Assembly (NCBI GenBank): GCA_035461405.1
Contig: DATHVH010000171.1
Span: 1 to 15,904 of the forward strand
Source: Anditalea sp035461405
Lineage (GTDB): Bacteria > Bacteroidota > Bacteroidia > Cytophagales > Cyclobacteriaceae
Direction of reading: 5' to 3'
Length of the DNA stretch: 15,904 nucleotides
Position numbers and translations under genes: made by a program. The notes under the pieces were generated by a model. The model made no database searches and was not told the DNA's origin. It worked only from the letters and a program-made list of their open reading frames with translations. Below, in pieces: positions 15,066-15,904 of this stretch. Numbering within the stretch: the stretch's first letter is position 1; every line of letters begins with the position of its first letter.

Positions 15066-15542
15066 ATGATATCTGTTTTAGAAAATATCGACACAAAAAA
15101 GCGAATGCTCCAGGCATGTATAGATAGACTTCAAGCTTATTCTTATGAATTAAAAGCGAAAATGAAGAATAGCATACAAAAAGATAGAGCTATAAAGCAA
15201 GCTAGCAACGAAAATATCGGGCTTCAATCAGGAGCCATGGATAATCTTGAATTGCTTGAAATAGAATTTAATCTTGACAATGCCGTGAAGGACATGAGGA
15301 TATTAAAATATCTTCTCAAAACCCAAGAAGAGGAACATGATAAAGTAGGGTTGGGAGCCGTGGTAATAACGCATAGAAACACTTTCTTCGTATCAGCAGA
15401 TCTACAGAGATTTGATCTGGAGGGAGAAAAATTTATAGCCATTTCTAATGAGTGTCCGCTATTTAAAAGTATGAGGGGTAAAAAAAGAGGCGAACGATTT
15501 ATGCACAAAGGGCTTTCATATCAAATATTAGATATCTATTAG
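15066..15542 (+). CDS. GreA/GreB C-terminal-domain-like protein with N-terminal coiled coil
   Basis: The 158-residue soluble protein has a helical, coiled-coil-prone N-terminal half (residues 1-92, Lys/Glu/Leu-rich, LELLEIEFNLDNAVKDMRILKYLL-like heptads). Its C-terminal half resembles the FKBP-like C-terminal domain of Gre factors: VGLGAVVITHRNTFFVSADL (94-113), then FAIS-like KFIAISNECPLFKSMRGKKRGERF (122-145) and YQILDIY at the end. Bacteroidota commonly encode such short proteins, often mis-annotated as 3-oxoacyl-ACP synthase. Gre factors stimulate transcript cleavage by RNA polymerase through acidic residues at the coiled-coil tip. That tip is not evident here, so RNA polymerase binding is plausible but cleavage activity is not supported. 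A strong terminator follows about 60 bp downstream, so the gene is probably monocistronic. Confidence 0.75.
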   Translation: MISVLENIDTKKRMLQACIDRLQAYSYELKAKMKNSIQKDRAIKQASNENIGLQSGAMDNLELLEIEFNLDNAVKDMRILKYLLKTQEEEHDKVGLGAVVITHRNTFFVSADLQRFDLEGEKFIAISNECPLFKSMRGKKRGERFMHKGLSYQILDIY

Positions 15543-15605
15543 TTTTTTGTGAAAGGCAAAGGTAATCCATTAAAAATTTTAAGCCATTTTTTAGAGATTG
15601 ATAAA

Positions 15606-15636
15606 AGAGGAGTACCAATCGGTACCCTCTTTTTTT
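15606..15636 (+). terminator. Intrinsic terminator of the GreA-like gene
   Basis: AGAGG (15606-15610) and GTACC (15612-15616), split by one bulged A, pair with GGTAC (15621-15625) and CCTCT (15626-15630). The loop is AATC and a seven-T run follows directly (15630-15636). An A-run before the stem makes it possibly bidirectional. This is the best terminator in the window. Confidence 0.9.
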
Positions 15637-15904
15637 AATATAATTAGTATATAACTTTGATTGAAATAAGTTATATCCAAGAGTATTGAATGTAGTCCTG
15701 AAGATATAGGGGTAATTTAAACTTTTGGGTAAATGATAAGGGATAGCTACATATTCGTTAAATGATCTATTTACATCCTCTCATACCAATTGTAATTTAA
15801 TAAAAAAGCGAGACACCACCATTTCATTCACTTATCTTAAATCACTGGTTAATGCCCTGCAAAATATGATTGTCATAAAAAGTTACATTCTGCTGTAGTT
15901 TATC
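15637..15904. other. No feature seen up to the right edge
   Basis: Together with the 60 bp before the terminator this makes a gap of over 300 bp. Both strands are interrupted by stops and I see no gene start, RNA gene or repeat. The next gene probably begins beyond the window. Confidence 0.4.

Overview
The window reads as AT-rich chromosomal DNA of a Bacteroidota bacterium, probably Cytophagales-like. This rests on the protein families present: a Reg_prop/Y_Y_Y sensor kinase with a LytTR regulator, a GreA-like short protein, an NDUFAF1/CIA30 lipocalin-like protein and a GH43 enzyme. It also rests on the lack of obvious Shine-Dalgarno sites and on -7 elements resembling TAnnTTTG. No tRNA, rRNA, CRISPR array, transposase or phage gene is visible.

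Layout. Bases 1-3995 are all minus strand: a partial unknown gene running off the left edge, a rifamycin ADP-ribosyltransferase (arr), an exported CIA30-family protein, and a translationally coupled pair of short-chain dehydrogenases. Next comes about 950 bp of gene-free, very AT-rich DNA with two same-direction copies of a 70-bp hairpin repeat. Bases 4942-8261 are plus strand: a DinB-fold protein, a lipoprotein with sialidase-like Asp boxes and a His/Cys-rich putative metal site, and an atypical YcbB-type L,D-transpeptidase whose start codon abuts a long hairpin. A convergent GH43 glycosidase follows after only 4 bp.

Bases 9342-14510 form a minus-strand signalling block. A LytTR response regulator overlaps a 1016-residue propeller sensor histidine kinase. 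Then come a 207-residue soluble copy of the kinase module and a TM2-domain membrane protein. A plus-strand GreA-like gene with a good intrinsic terminator closes the window.

The most interesting structure is in that signalling block. Upstream of both the soluble kinase and the TM2 gene lies a pair of 9-bp direct repeats (consensus CTACACTTA on the coding strand) separated by exactly 12 bp, the geometry LytTR regulators bind. In both cases exactly 33 nt separate the repeats from a TAnnTTTR -7 element. I infer that the LytTR regulator encoded just upstream activates both genes, so the sensor kinase and regulator would control a truncated paralog of the kinase and a small membrane protein. The other notable items are the paired hairpin repeats, the 5' leader hairpin of the L,D-transpeptidase, and that enzyme's loss of the conserved arginine after the catalytic cysteine.
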